Below are positions 1 to 13,084 of a DNA stretch of 64,000 nt, one piece after another. Under the pieces are notes generated by a model. That model was not told the origin of the DNA. It did not search any database and worked only from the letters and a program-made list of their open reading frames with translations. This DNA comes from Schoenoplectus triqueter. Its lineage: Eukaryota > Streptophyta > Magnoliopsida > Poales > Cyperaceae. The position numbers and the translations under genes were made by a program. The stretch lies in the NCBI GenBank assembly GCA_964058805.1, contig CAXKVV010002170.1, positions 186,001-250,000 of the forward strand. Reading direction: 5' to 3'. Every line of letters begins with the position of its first letter. The stretch's first letter is position 1.

Positions 1-399
1 TTTCGGCGGTACCGAGGGCGTCGGGTCCCGTTTTCATGTTTTTCGCTCCCGGACTCGGTTTCGGCCGTACCGAGGGCGTCGGGTCCTGTTTTCATGTTTT
101 GCGCTCCCGGACTCGTTTTCGGCGGTACCGTGGGCGTCGGGTCCCGTTTTGATGTTGTGCGCTCCCGGACTCGTTTTCGGCGGTACCGATGGCGTCGTTA
201 CCCGTTTTCATGTTTTGCGCTCTCGGACTCGGTTTCGGCAGTACCGAGGGCGTCGGGTCCCGTTTTCATGTTTTGCGCTCCAGGACTCATTTTCGGCGGT
301 ACCGAGGGAGTCGGTACCCAATTTCATGTTTTGCGCTCTCGGACTCGGTTTCGGCGGTACCGAGGGCGTCGGGTCCCGTTTTCATGTTTTGCGTGCCCG

Positions 400-1460
400 G
401 ACTCGATTTCGAAGGTACCGAGTGCGTCGGGTCCCGTTTTCATGTTTTGTGCTCCCTGACACTTTTTCGGCGGTACCGATGGCGTCGAGACCCGTTTTCA
501 TGTTTTGCGCTCGAGGACTCGTTTTCGACGGCGCCGAGGGCGTCGGGTCTCGTTTTCATTTTTTGCGCGCCCGGACTCGGTTTCGCCGGTACCGAGGGCG
601 TCGGGACCCGTTTTCATGTTTTGCGTGCTCGGACCCGGTTTCGGTGATTCTGAGGGAGTCGTGTCCCGTTTTCATGTTTTGCGCGCCCGGACTCGGTTTC
701 GGCGGTACCGAGAGCGTCGGGTCCCGTTTTCATGTTTTGCGCTCCCGGACTCGTTTTGGGTGGTACCGAGGGCGTCGGATCCCGTTTTCATGTTTTGCGC
801 TCCCTGACTCGTTTTCGGCGGTACCGTTGGCGTCGGGACCCGTTTTCATGTTGTGCGCTCTCATACTCGATTTCGGCGGTACCGAGGGCGTCAGGTCCCG
901 TTGTCATGTTTTGCGCGCCCGAACTCAGTTTCGGCGGTACCGAGGGAGTCGTGTCCCGTTTTCGTGTTTTGCGCGCCCGGACTCGGTTTCGGCGGTACTG
1001 AGGGCGTAGGGTCCGTTTTCATGTTTTGCGCTCCCGGACTCGTTTTCGGCGGTACCGAGGGCGTCGGGTCCCGTTTTCATGTTTTGCGCTCCCCGACTCA
1101 TTTTCGGAGGTACCGATGGCGTCGGGACCCGTTTTCATGTTTTGCGTGCTCGGACCCGGTTTCGGTGGTACCGAGGGAGTCGTGTCCCGTTTTCATGTTT
1201 TGCGCGCCCGGACTCGGTTTCGGCGGTACCGAGAGCGTCGGGTCCCGTTTTCATGTTTTGCGCTCCCGGACTCGTTTTGGGTGGTACCGAGGGCGTCGGG
1301 TCCCGTTTTCAAGTTTTGCGCTCCCTGACTCGTTTTCGGCGGTACCGATGGCGTCGGGACCCGTTTTCATGTTGTGCGCTCTCATACTCGATTTCGGCGG
1401 TACCGAGGGCGTCAGGTCCCGTTGTCATGTTTTGCGCGCCCGAACTCGGTTTCGGCGGTA
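400..1460 (+). repeat. segmental duplication I, copy 1
   Basis: About 18 monomers match 5,388-6,448 in the same order at a constant offset of 4,988 bp (86 units). It starts just after a GAAGGTACCGAGTGCG unit and includes the rare TCATACTCGA unit twice, at 861 and 1,382. The left edge is a hybrid unit, as expected for an out-of-register exchange. Inside it, stretches of about 270-300 bp ending at the two TCATACTCGA units match each other at a spacing of 521 bp (nine units less one base), so a smaller duplication is nested in the larger one. Confidence 0.75.
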
Positions 1461-1529
1461 CCGAGGGCGTCGGGTCCCGTTTTCATGTTTTTCGCTCCCG
1501 GACTCGGTTTCGGCCGTACCGAGGGCGTC

Positions 1530-4075
1530 GGGTCCCGTTTTGATGTTGTGCGCTCCCGGACTCGTTTTCGGCGGTACCGATGGCGTCGTTACCCGTTTTC
1601 ATGTTTTGCGCTCTCGGACTCGGTTTCGGCAGTACCGAGGGCGTCGGGTCCCGTTTTCATGTTTTGCGCTCCAGGACTCATTTTCGGCGGTACCGAGGGA
1701 GTCGGTACCCAATTTCATGTTTTCCGCTCTCGGACTCGGTTTCGGCGGTACCGAGGGCGTCGGGTCCCGTTTTCATGTTTTGCGCTCCCGGAATCGTTTT
1801 CGGCGGTACCGAGGGCGTCGGGTCCCGTTTTCATGTTTTGCGCTCCCGGACTTGTTTTCGGCGGTACCGAGGGCGTCGGGTCCCGTTTTCATGTTTTGCG
1901 CTCCCGGACATGTTTTCGGCGGTACCGAGGGCGTCGGGTCCCGTTTTCATGTTTTGCGCTCCCGGACATGTTTTCGGCGGTACCGAGGGCGTCGGGTCCC
2001 GTTTTCATGTTTTGCGCTCCCGGACTTGTTTTCGGCGGTACCGATGGCGTCGAGACCCGTTTTCATGTTTTGCGCTACCGGACTCGGTTTCGGCGGCGCC
2101 GAGGGCGTCGGGTCGCGTTTTCATGTTTTGCGCGCCCAGACTCGGTTTCGGCAGTAACGAGGGCGTCGGGACCTGTTTTCATGTTTTGCGCGCCCGGACC
2201 CGGTTTCGGTGGTACCGATGGCGTCAGGACACGTTTTCATGTTTTGCGCTCTCGGACTCGTTTTCGGCGGCGCCGAGGCTGTCGGGTCCTGTTTTCATGT
2301 TTTGGGCGCCCGGACTCATTTTTGGAGGTACAGAGGGCGACGGGTCCCATTTTCATGTTTTGCGCGCCCGGGCTCGTTTTCGGCGGTACCGAGGGCGTCG
2401 TGTCCTGTTTTCATGTTTTGCGTGCCCGGACTCGATTTCGAAGGTACCGAGTGCGTCGGGTCTCGTTTTCTTAATTTGGGCGCTCGAACTCATTTTCGGC
2501 GGTACCGAGGGCGTCGGGTCCCGTTTTCACGTTTTGCGCGCCCGGACTCGGTTTCGGCGATACCGAGGGCGTCGGGACCCGTTTTCATGTTTTTGCGCGC
2601 CCGGACCCTGTTTCGGCGGTACCGAGGGAGTCGGGACCCGTTTTCATGTTTTACGCGCCCGGACTCGGTTTCGGCGGTACCGAGGGCGTCGGGTCCCGTT
2701 TTCTTGTTTTGCGCTCCCTGACTCGTTTTCGGCGGTACTGACGGTGTCGGGACCCGTTTTCATGTTTTGCGCTCTCGGACTCGATTTCGGCAGTACCGAA
2801 GGCGTCCGGTCCCGTTTTCATGTTTTGCGCGCCCGAACTCGGTTTCGGCGGTACCGAGGGCGTCGGGTCCCGTTTTCATGTTTTGCGCTCCCGGAATCGT
2901 TTTTGGCGGTACCGAGGGCGTCGGGTCCCGTTTTCATGTTTTGCGCTCCCCGACTCGTTTTTGGCGGTACCGAGGCCGTCGGGTCCCGTTTTCATGTTTT
3001 GCGCTCCCCGACTCATTTTCGACGGTACCGATGGCGTCGGGACCCGTTTTTTGTTTTGCGCTCCCAGACTCGTTTTCGGCGGTACCGGGGGCGTCGGGTC
3101 CCGCTTTCATGTTTTGCGCGCCCAGACTCATTTTTGGAGGTACAGAGGGCGACGGGTCGCATTTTAATGTTTTGCGCGCCCGGACTCGTTTTCGGCGGTT
3201 GCGAGGGTGTCGGGTCCCGTTTTCATGTTTTGCATGCCCGGACTCGATTTCGAAGGTACCAAGTGCGTCGGGTCTCGTTTTCTTAATTTGGGCGCTCGAA
3301 CTCGTTTTCGGTGGTACCGAGGGCGTCGGGTCCCGTTTTCACGTTTTGCGCGCCCCGACTCATTTTCGACGGTACCGATGGCGTCGAGACCCGTTTTCAT
3401 GTTTTGCGCTCTCGAACTCGGTTTCGGCAGTACCGAGGGCGTCGGGTCCCGTTTTCATGTTTTGCGCTCTCGGACTCGGTTTCGGCGGTACCGAGGGCGT
3501 CGGGGCCCGTTTTCACGTTTTGCGCGCCCCGGACTCGATTTCGGCGGTACCGAGGGAGTCGTGTCCCGTTTTCATGTTTTGCGCGCCCGGACTCGGTTTC
3601 GGCGGCGCCGAGGGCGTCGGGTCGCGTTTTCATGTTTTGCGCGCCCGGACTCGGTTTCAGCGGTAACGAGGGCGTCGGGACCTGTTTTCATGTTTTGCGC
3701 TCTCGGACTCGGTTTCGGCGGTACCGAGGGAGTCGGTACCCGTTTTCATGTTTTGCGCTCTCGGACTCGGTTTCGGCAGTACCGAGGGCGTCGGGTCCCG
3801 TTTTCATGTTTTGCGCTCCCGGACACATTTTCGGCGGTACCGAGGGAGTCAGGTCCCGTTTTCATGTTTTGCGCTCTCGGACTGGGTTTCGGCGGTACCG
3901 ACGGCGTCGGGTCCCGTTTTCATGTTTTGCGCTCCCGGAATCGTTTTCGGCGGTACCGAGGGCGTCGGGTCCCGTTTTCATGTCTTGTGCCCCCGGACAC
4001 GTTTTCGGCGGTACCGATGGCGTCGAGACTCGTTTTCATGTTTTGCGCTCGCGGACTCGTTTTCGGCGGCGCCGA
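1530..4075 (+). repeat. segmental duplication II, copy 1
   Basis: About 2.5 kb collinear with 7,330-10,050. The offset is 5,800 bp at the start, 5,742-5,743 bp through the middle and 5,974 bp at the end, so the copies differ by gain or loss of whole monomers: this copy has one extra GGACATG unit near 1,970 and lacks four units present at about 9,361-9,590. Shared rare units include the 59-bp CATGTTTTTGCGCG unit near 2,585. Confidence 0.75.
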
Positions 4076-5387
4076 GGGCGTCGGGTCCCGTTTTCATGTT
4101 TTGCGCTCCCGGACTCGTTTTTGGCGGTACTGAGGGCGTCGGGTCCCGTTTTGCTGTTGTGCGCTCCCGGACTCGTTTTCGGCGGTTCCGATGGCGTCGT
4201 TACCCGTTTTCATGTTTTGCGCTCTCGGACTCGGTTTTGGCAGCACCGAGGGCGTCGTGTCCCGTTTTCATGTTTTGGGCGCCCGGACCCTGTTTCGGCC
4301 GTACCGAGGGCGTCGGGTCCCGTTTTCATGTTTTTCGCTCCCGGACTCGGTTTCGGCCGTACCGAGGGCGTCGGGTCCTGTTTTCATGTTTTGCGCTCCC
4401 GAACTCGTTTTCGGCGGTACCGTGGGCGTCGGGTCCCGTTTTGATGTTGTGCGCTCCCGGACTCGTTTTCGGCGGTACCGATGGCGTCGTTACCTGTTTT
4501 CATGTTTTGCGCTCTCGGACTCGGTTTCGGCAGTACCGAGGGCGTCGGGTCCCGTTTTCATGTTTTGCGCTCCAAGACTCATTTTCGGCGGTACCGAGGG
4601 AGTCGGTACCCAATTTCATGTTTTCTGCTCTCGGACTCGGTTTCGGCCGTACCGAGGGCGTCGGGTCCTGTTTTCATGTTTTGCGCTCCCGGACTCGTTT
4701 TCGGCGGTACCGTGGGCGTCGGGTCCCGTTTTGATGTTGTGCGCTCCCGGACTCGTTTTCGGCGGTACCGATGGCGTCGTTACCTGTTTTCATGTTTTGC
4801 GCTCCCGGAATCGTTTTCGGCGGTACCGAGGGCGTCGGGTCCCGTTTTCATGTTTTGCGCTCCCGGACTTGTTTTCGGCGGTACCGAGGGCGTCGGGTCC
4901 CGTTTTCATGTTTTGCGCTCCCGGACATGTTTTCGGCGGTACCGAGGGCGTCGGGTCCCGTTTTCATGTTTTGCGCTCCCGGACTTGTTTTCGGCGGTAC
5001 CGATGGCGTCGGGACCCATTTTCATGTTTTGCGCTCCCGGACTCGGTTTCGGCGGCGCCGAGGGCGTCGGGTCGCGTTTTCATGTTTTGCGCGCCCAGAC
5101 TCGGTTTCGGCAGTAACGAGGGCGTCGGGACCTGTTTTCATGTTTTGCGCGCCCGGACCCGGTTTCGGTTGTACCGATGGCGTCCGGACCCGTTTTCATG
5201 TTTTGCGCTCTCGGACTCGTTTTCGGCGGCGCCGAGGCTGTCGGGTCCTGTTTTCATGTTTTGGGCGCCCGGACTCATTTTTGGAGGTACAGAGGGCGAC
5301 GGGTCCCATTTTCATGTTTTGCGCGCCCGGACTCGTTTTCGGCGGTACCGAGGGCGTCGTGTCCTGTTTTCATGTTTTGCGTGCCCG

Positions 5388-6448
5388 GACTCGATTTCGA
5401 AGGTACCGAGTGCGTCGGGTCCCGTTTTCATGTTTTGTGCTCCCTGACACGTTTTCGGCGGTACCGATGGCGTCGAGACCCGTTTTCATGTTTTGCGCTC
5501 GAGGAGTCGTTTTCGACGGCGCCGAGGGCGTCGGGTCTCGTTTTCATGTTTTGCGCGCCCGGACTCGGTTTCGCCGGTACCGAGGGCGTCGGGACCCGTT
5601 TTCATGTTTTGCGTGCTCGGACCCGGTTTCGGTGGTACCGAGGGAGTCGTGTCCCGTTTTCATGTTTTGCGCGCCCGGACTCGGTTTCGGCGGTACCGAG
5701 AGCGTCGGGTCCCGTTTTCATGTTTTGCGCTCCCGGACTCGTTTTGGGTGGTACCGAGGGCGTCGGGTCCCGTTTTCATGTTTTGCGCTCCCTGACTCGT
5801 TTTCGGCGGTACCGATGGCGTCGGGACCCGTTTTCATGTTGTGCGCTCTCATACTCGATTTCGGCGGTACCGAGGGCGTCAGGTCCCGTTGTCATGTTTT
5901 GCGCGCCCGAACTCGGTTTCGGCGGTACCGAGGGAGTCGTGTCCCGTTTTCGTGTTTTGCGCGCCCGGACTCGGTTTCGGCGGTACTGAGGGCGTAGGGT
6001 CCGTTTTCATGTTTTGCGCTCCCGGACTCGTTTTCGGCGGTACCGAGGGCGTCGGGTCCCGTTTTCATGTTTTGCGCTCCCCGACTCATTTTCGGCGGTA
6101 CCGATGGCGTCGGGACCCGTTTTCATGTTTTGCGTGCTCGGACCCGGTTTCGGTGGTACCGAGGGAGTCGTGTCCCGTTTTCATGTTTTGCGCGCAGGGA
6201 CTCGGTTTCGGCGGTACCGAGAGCGTCGGGTCCCGTTTTCATGTTTTCCGCTCCCGGACTCGTTTTGGGTGGTACCGAGGGCGTCGGGTCCCGTTTTCAT
6301 GTTTTGCGCTCCCTGACTCGTTTTCGGCGGTACCGATGGCGTCGGGACCCGTTTTCATGTTGTGCGCTCTCATACTCGATTTTCGGCGGTACCGAGGGCG
6401 TCAGGTCCCGTTGTCATGTTTTGCGCGCCCGAACTCGGTTTCGGCGGT
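5388..6448 (+). repeat. segmental duplication I, copy 2
   Basis: Partner of the block at 400-1,460. The two TCATACTCGA units lie at 5,849 and 6,370, again 521 bp apart, so the nested nine-unit duplication was already present when the larger block was copied. One private change is an extra T in CTCGATTTTCGG just after 6,370. A third partial copy, with a single TCATACTCGA unit at 11,300, lies 4,930 bp further on. Confidence 0.75.
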
Positions 6449-7329
6449 ACCGAGGGAGTCGTGTCCCGTTTTCGTGTTTTGCGCGCCCGGACTCGGTTTC
6501 GGCGGTACTGAGGCCGTAGGGTCCGTTTTCATGTTTTGCGCTCCCGGACTCGTTTTCGGCGGTACCGAGGGCGTCGGGTCCCGTTTTCATGTTTTGCGCT
6601 CCCCGACTCATTTTCGGCGGTACCAATGGCGTCGGGACCCGTTTTCATGTTTTGCGCTCTCGGACTCGTTTTCGGCGGCGCCGAGGCTGTCGGATCCTGT
6701 TTTCATGTTTTGAGCGCCCGGACTCATTTTTGGAGGTACAGAGGTCGACGAGTCCCATTTTCATGTTTTGCGCGCCCGGACTCGGTTTCGGCGGTACCGA
6801 GGGCGTCGGGTCCCGTTTTCATGTTTTGCGCTCCCTGACTCGTTTTCGGCGGTACTGACGGCGTCAGGACCCGTTTTGATGTTTTGCTCTCTTGGACTCG
6901 ATTTTGGCAGTACCGAGGGCGTCCGGTCCCGTTTTCATGTTTTGCGCGCCCGAACTCGGTTTCGGCGGTACCGAGGGCGACGGGTCCCGTTTTCATGTTT
7001 TGCGCTCCCGGTCTCGGTTTCGGCCGTACCGAGGGCGTCGGGTCCCGTTTTCATGTTTTGCGCTCCCGGACTCGTTTTTGGCGGTACTGAGGGCGTCGGG
7101 TCCCGTTTTGCTGTTGTGCGCTCCCGGACTCGTTTTCGGCGGTACCGATGGCGTCGTTACCCGTTTTCATGTTTTGCGCTCTCGGACTCGGTTTCGGCAG
7201 CACCGAGGGCGTCGGGTCCCGTTTTCATGTTTTGGGCGCCCGGACCCTGTTTCGGCCGTACCGAGGGCGTCGGGTCCTGTTTTCATGTTTTGCGCTCCCG
7301 GACTCGTTTTCGGCGGTACCGTGGGCGTC

Positions 7330-10050
7330 GGGTCCCGTTTTGATGTTGTGCGCTCCCGGACTCGTTTTCGGCGGTACCGATGGCGTCGTTACCCGTTTTC
7401 ATGTTTTGCGCTCTCGGACTCGGTTTCGGCCGTACCGAGGGCGTCGGGTCCCGTTTTCATGTTTTGCGCTCCAGGACTCATTTTCGGCGGTACCGAGGGA
7501 GTCGGTACCCAATTTCATGTTTTCCGCTCTCGGACTCGGTTTCGGCGGTACCGAGGGCGTCGGGTCCCGTTTTCATGTTTTGCGCTCCCGGAATCGTTTT
7601 CGGCGGTACCGAGGGCGTCGGGTCCCATTTTCATGTTTTGCGCTCCCGGATTTGTTTTCGGCGGTACCGAGGGCGTCGGGTCCCGTTTTCATGTTTTGCG
7701 CTCCCGGACATGTTTTCGGCGGTACCGAGGGCGTCGGGTCCCGTTTTCATGTTTTGCGCTCCCGGACTTGTTTTCGGCGGTACCGATGGCGTCGGGACCC
7801 GTTTTCATGTTTTGCGCTACCGGACTCGGTTTCGGCGGCGCCGAGGGCGTCGGGTGGCGTTTTTATGTTTTGCGCGCCCAGACTCGGTTTCGGCAGTAAC
7901 GAGGGCGTCGGGACCTGTTTTCATGTTTTGCGCGCCCGGACCCGGTTTCGGTGGTACCGATGGCGTCAGGACCCGTTTTCATGTTTTGCGCTCTCGGACT
8001 CGTTTTCGGCGGCGCCGAGGCTGTCGGGTCCTGTTTTCATGTTTTGGGCGCCCGGACTCATTTTTGGAGGTACAGAGGGCGACGGGTGCCATTTTCATGT
8101 TTTGCGCGCCCGGGCTCGTTTTCGGCGGTACCGAGGGCGTCGTGTCCTGTTTTCATGTTTTGCGTGCCCGGACTCGATTTCGAAGGTACCGAGTGCGTCG
8201 GGTCTCGTTTTCTTAATTTGGGCGCTCGAACTCATTTTCGGCGGTACCGAGGGCGTCGGGTCCCGTTTTCACGTTTTGCGCGCCCGGACTCGGTTTCGGA
8301 GATACCGAGGGCGTCGGGACCCGTTTTCATGTTTTTGCGCGCCCGGACCCTGTTTCGGCGGTACCGAGGGAGTCGGGACCCGTTTTCATGTTTTACGCGC
8401 CCGAACTCGGTTTCGGCGGTACCGAGGGCGTCGGGTCCCGTTTTCTTGTTTTGCGCTCCCTGACTCGTTTTCGGCGGTACTGACGGTGTCGGGACCCGTT
8501 TTCATGTTTTGCGCTCTCGGACTCGATTTCGGCAGTACCGAGGGCGTCCGGTCCCGTTTTCATGTTTTGCGCGCCCGAACTCGGTTTCGGCGGTACCGAG
8601 GGCGTCGGGTCCCGTTTTCATGTTTTGCGCTCCCGGAATCGTTTTTGGCGGTACCGAGGGCGTCGGGTCCCGTTTTCATGTTTTGCGCTCCCCGACTCGT
8701 TTTTGGCGGTACCGAGGTCGTCGGGTCCCGTTTTCATGTTTTGCGCTCCCCGACTCATTTTCGACGGTACCGATGGCGTCGGGACCCGTTTTCTTGTTTT
8801 GCGCTCCCAGACTCGTTTTCGGCGGTACCGGGGGCGTCGGGTCCCGTTTTCATGTTTTGCGCGCCCAGACTCATTTTTGGAGGTACAGAGGGCGACGGGT
8901 CGCATTTTAATGTTTTGCGCGCCCAGACTCGTTTTCGGCGGTTCCGAGGGAGTCGTGTCCCGTTTTCATGTTTTGCGTTCCCGGACTCGATTTCGAAGGT
9001 ACCAAGTGCGTCGGGTCTCGTTTTCTTAATTTGGGCGCTCGAACTCGTTTTCGGTGGTACCAAGGGCGTCGGGTCCCGTTTTCACGTTTTGCGCGCCCCG
9101 ACTCATTTTCGACGGTACCGATGGCGTCGAGACCCGTTTTCATGTTTTGCGCTCTCGGACTCGGTTTCGGCAGTACCGAGGGCGTCGGGTCCCGTTTTCA
9201 TGTTTTGCGCTCTCGGACTCGGTTTCGGCGGTACCGAGGGCGTCGGGTCCCGTTTTCACGTTTTGCGCGCCCCGGACTCGATTTCGGCGGTACCGAGGGA
9301 GTCGTGTCCCGTTTTCATGTTTTGCGCGCCCGGACTCGGTTTCGGCGGTACCGAGGGCGTCGGGTCCGTTTTCATGTTTTGCGCTCCCGGACTCTTTTTC
9401 GGCGGTACCGAGGGCGTCGGGACCCGTTTTCATGTTTTGCGCTCCCGGACTCGGTTTCGGCGGTACCGAGGGCATCCGGTCCCGTTTTCATGTTTTGCGC
9501 TCCCCGACTCATTTTCGACGGTACCGATGGCGTCGGGTCCCGATTTCTTGTTTTGCGCTCCCGGACTCAGTTTCGGCGGCGCCGAGGGCGTCGGGTCGCG
9601 TTGTCATGTTTTGCGCGCCCGGACTCGGTTTCGGCGGTAACGAGGGCGTCGGGACCTGTTTTCATGTTTTGCGCTCTCGGACTCGGTTTCGGCGGTACCG
9701 AGGGAGTCGGTACCCGATTTCATGTTTTGCGCTCTCGGACTCGGTTTCGGCAGTACCGAGGGCGTCGGGTCCCGTTTTCATGTTTTGCGCTCCCGGACAC
9801 ATTTTCGGCGGTACCGAGGGAGTCAGGTCCCGTTTTCATGTTTTGCGCTCTCGGACTGGGTTTCGGCGGTACCGACGGCGTCGGGTCCCGTTTTCATGTT
9901 TTGCGCTCCCGGAATCGTTTTCGGCGGTACCGAGGGCGTCGGGTCCCGTTTTCATGTCTTGTGCCCCCGGACACGTTTTCGGCGGTACCGATGGCGTCGA
10001 GACTCGTTTTCATGTTTTGCGCTCGCGGACTCGTTTTCGGCGGCGCCGAG
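7330..10050 (+). repeat. segmental duplication II, copy 2
   Basis: Partner of 1,530-4,075, with the same monomer order and the same 59-bp CATGTTTTTGCGCG unit near 8,330. It carries four extra units between about 9,361 and 9,590, including a 57-bp unit with GGGTCCGTTTTC that restores the 58-bp phase after a 59-bp CGCGCCCCGG unit near 9,270. In copy 1 the 59-bp unit near 3,525 is not followed by the 57-bp unit, so that copy runs one base out of phase from there. Confidence 0.75.
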
Positions 10051-11299
10051 GGCGTCGGGTGTCGTCTTCTTGCTTTGCGCGCCCGGACTCGGTTTCGGCG
10101 GTACCGAGGGCGTCGGAACCCGTTTTCATGTTTTGCGCGCCCGGACTCGTTTTCGGCGGTACCGAGGGCGTCGTGTCCCGTTTTCATGTTTTGCGTGCCC
10201 GGTCTCGATTTCGAAGGTACCGAGTGCGTCGGGTCTCGTTTTCTTAATTTGGGCGCTCGAACTCGTTTTCGGCGGTACCGAGGGCGTCGGGACCCGTTTT
10301 CATGTTTTGCGCGCCCGAACCCTGTTTCGGCGTTACCGAGGGCGTCGGGTCCCGTTTTCATGTTTTGCGCTCCCCGACTCATTTTTGACGGTACCGATGG
10401 CGTCGAGACCCGTTTTCATGTTTTGCGCTCCCGGACTCGTTTTCGGCGGTACCGAGGGCGTCGGATCCCGTTTTCATGTGTTGCGCTCCCGGACTCGTTT
10501 TCGGCGGTACCGATGGCGTCGGGACCCGTTTTCATGTTTTGCGCTCCCCGACTCATTTTCGACGGTACCGTGGGCGTCGGGACCCGTTTTCTTGTTTTGC
10601 GCTCCCAGACTTTTTTTCGGCGGTACCGAGGGCGTCGGGTCTCGTTTTCATGTTTTGCGCGCCCAGACTCATTTTTGGAGGTACAGAGGGCGACGGGTCC
10701 CATTTTAATGTTTTGCGCGCCCGGACTCGTTTTCGGCGGTTCCGAGGGCGTCGGGTCCCGTTTTCATGTTTTGCGTGCCCGTACTCGATTTCGAAGGTAT
10801 CGAGGGCGTCGGGTCCCGTTGTCATGTTTTGCGCGCCCGAACTCGGTTTCGGCGGTACCGAGGGAGTCGTGTCCCGTTTTCGTGTTTTGCGCGCCCGGAC
10901 TCGGTTTCGGCGGTACTGAGGGCGTAGGGTCCGTTTTCATGTTTTGCGCTCCCGAACTCGTTTCCGGCGGTACCGAGGGCGTCGGGTCCCGTTTTCATGT
11001 TTTGCGCTCCCCGACTCATTTTCGGCGGTACCGATGGCGTCGGGACCCGTTTTCATGTTTTGCGTGCTCGGACCCGGTTTTGGTGGTACCGAGGGAGTCG
11101 TGTCCCGTTTTCATGTTTTGCGCGCCCGGACTCGGTTTCGGCGGTACCGAGAGCGTCAGGTCCCGTTTTCATGTTTTGCGCTCCCGGACTCGTTTTGGGT
11201 GGTACCGAGGGCGTCGGGTCCCGTTTTCATGTTTTGCGCTCCCTGACTCGTTTTCGGCGGTACCGATGGCGTCGGGACCCGTTTTCATGTTGTGCGCTC

Positions 11300-12150
11300 T
11301 CATACTCGATTTCGGCGGTACCGAGGGCGTCAGGTCCCGTTGTCATGTTTTGCGCGCCCGAACTCGGTTTCGGCGGTACCGAGGGAGTCGTGTCCCGTTT
11401 TCGTGTTTTGCGCGCCCGGACTCGGTTTCGGCGGTACTGAGGGCGTAGGGTCCGTTTTCATGTTTTGCGCTCCCGGACTCGTTTTCGGCGGTACCGAGGG
11501 CGTCGGGTCCCGTTTTCATGTTTTGCGCTCCCCGACTCATTTTCGGCGGTACCGATGGCGTCGGGACCCGTTTTCATGTTTTGCGCTCTCGGACTCGTTT
11601 TCGGCGGCGCCGAGGCTGTCGGGTCCTGTTTTCATGTTTTGGGCGCCCGGACTCATTTTTGGAGGTACAGAGGTCGACGAGTCCCATTTTCATGTTTTGC
11701 GCGCCCGGACTCGTTTTCGGCGGTACCGAGGGTGTCGTGTCCTGTTTTCATGTTTTGCGTGCCCGGACTCGATTTCGAAGGTACCGAGTGCGTCGGGTCT
11801 CGTTTTCTTAATTTTGGCGCTCGAACTCATTTTCGGCGGTAGCGAGGGCGTCGGGTCCCGTTTTCACGTTTTGCGCGCCCGGACTCGGTTTCGTCGGTAC
11901 CGAGGGCGTCGGGACCCGTTTTCATGTTTTGCGCGCCCGGACCCTGTTTCGGCTGTACCGAGGGAGTCGGGACCCGTTTTCATGTTTTACGCGCCCGGAC
12001 TTGGTTTCGGCGGTACCGAGGGCGTCGGGTCCCGTTTTCATGTGTTGCGCTCCCTGACTCGTTTTCGGCGGTACGGACGGCGTCAGGACCTGTTTTGATG
12101 TTTTGCGCTCTTGGACTCGATTTCGGCAGTGCCGAGGGCGTCCTGTCCCG
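11300..12150 (+). repeat. third partial copy of the 6.4-6.9 kb block
   Basis: From the TCATACTCGA unit at 11,300 the order follows 6,370 onward at an offset of 4,930 bp (85 units). A private variant, GAGGTCGACGAGTCCC, which adds a SalI site, is shared between about 6,740 and about 11,670. After that the copy at 6.8 kb lacks about five units that are present here, and alignment resumes at the CTCTTGGACTCG unit (about 6,890 and 12,110). It documents block duplication followed by loss of whole units. Confidence 0.7.
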
Positions 12151-13084
12151 TTTTCATGTTTTGCGCGCCCGAACTCGGTTTCGGCGGTACCGAGGGCGTC
12201 GGGTCCCGTTTTCATGTTTTGCGCTCCCGGACTCGGTTTCGGCCGTACCGAGGGCGTCGGGTCCCGTTTTCATGTTTTGCGCTCCCGGACTAGTTTTCGG
12301 CGGTACTAAGGGCGTCGGGTCCCGTTTTGCTGTTGTGCGCTCCCGGACTCGTTTTCGGCGGTACCGATGGCGTCGTTACCCGTTTTCATGTTTTGCGCTC
12401 TCGGACTCGGTTTCGGCAGCACCGAGGGCGTCGCGTCCCGTTTTCATGTTTTGGGCGCCCGGACCCTGTTTCGGCCGTACCGAGGGCGTCGGGTCCCGTT
12501 TTCATGTTTTTCGCTCCCGGACTCGGTTTCGGCCGTACCGAGGGCGTCGGGTCCTGTTTTCATGTTTTGCGCTCCCGGGCTCTTTTTCGGCGGTACCGTG
12601 GGCGTCGGGTCCCGTTTTGATGTTGTGCGCTCTCGGACTCGTTTTCGGCAGTACCGATGGCGTCGTTACCCGTTTTCATGTTTTGCGCTCTCGGACTCGG
12701 TTTCGGCAGTACCGAGGGCGTCGGGTCCCGTTTTCATGTTTTGCGCTCCGGGACTCATTTTCGGCGGTACCGAGGGAGTCGGTACCCAATTTCATGTTTT
12801 GCGCTCCCGGAATCGTTTTCGGCGGTACCGAGGGCGTCGGGTCCCGTTTTCATGTTTTGCGCTCCCGGACTTGTTTTCGGAGGTACCGAGGGCGTCGGGT
12901 CCCGTTTTCATGTTTTGCGCTCCCGGACATGTTTTCGGCGGTACCGAGGGCGTCGGGTCCCGTTTTCATGTTTTGCGCTCCCGGACATGTTTTCGGCGGT
13001 ACCGAGGGCGTCGGGTCCCGTTTTCATGTTTTGCGCTCCCGGACATGTTTTCGGCGGTACCGAGGGCGTCGGGTCCCGTTTTCA

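Noticed and set aside
2934..3131. Minus-strand frames of 65-110 codons beginning MKTG and ending RERKT
   Set aside because: They are opened and closed by the same ATGAAAAC element in the reverse monomer (ATG in one phase, TGA in another), so they recur at a three-monomer period throughout. They are not genes.
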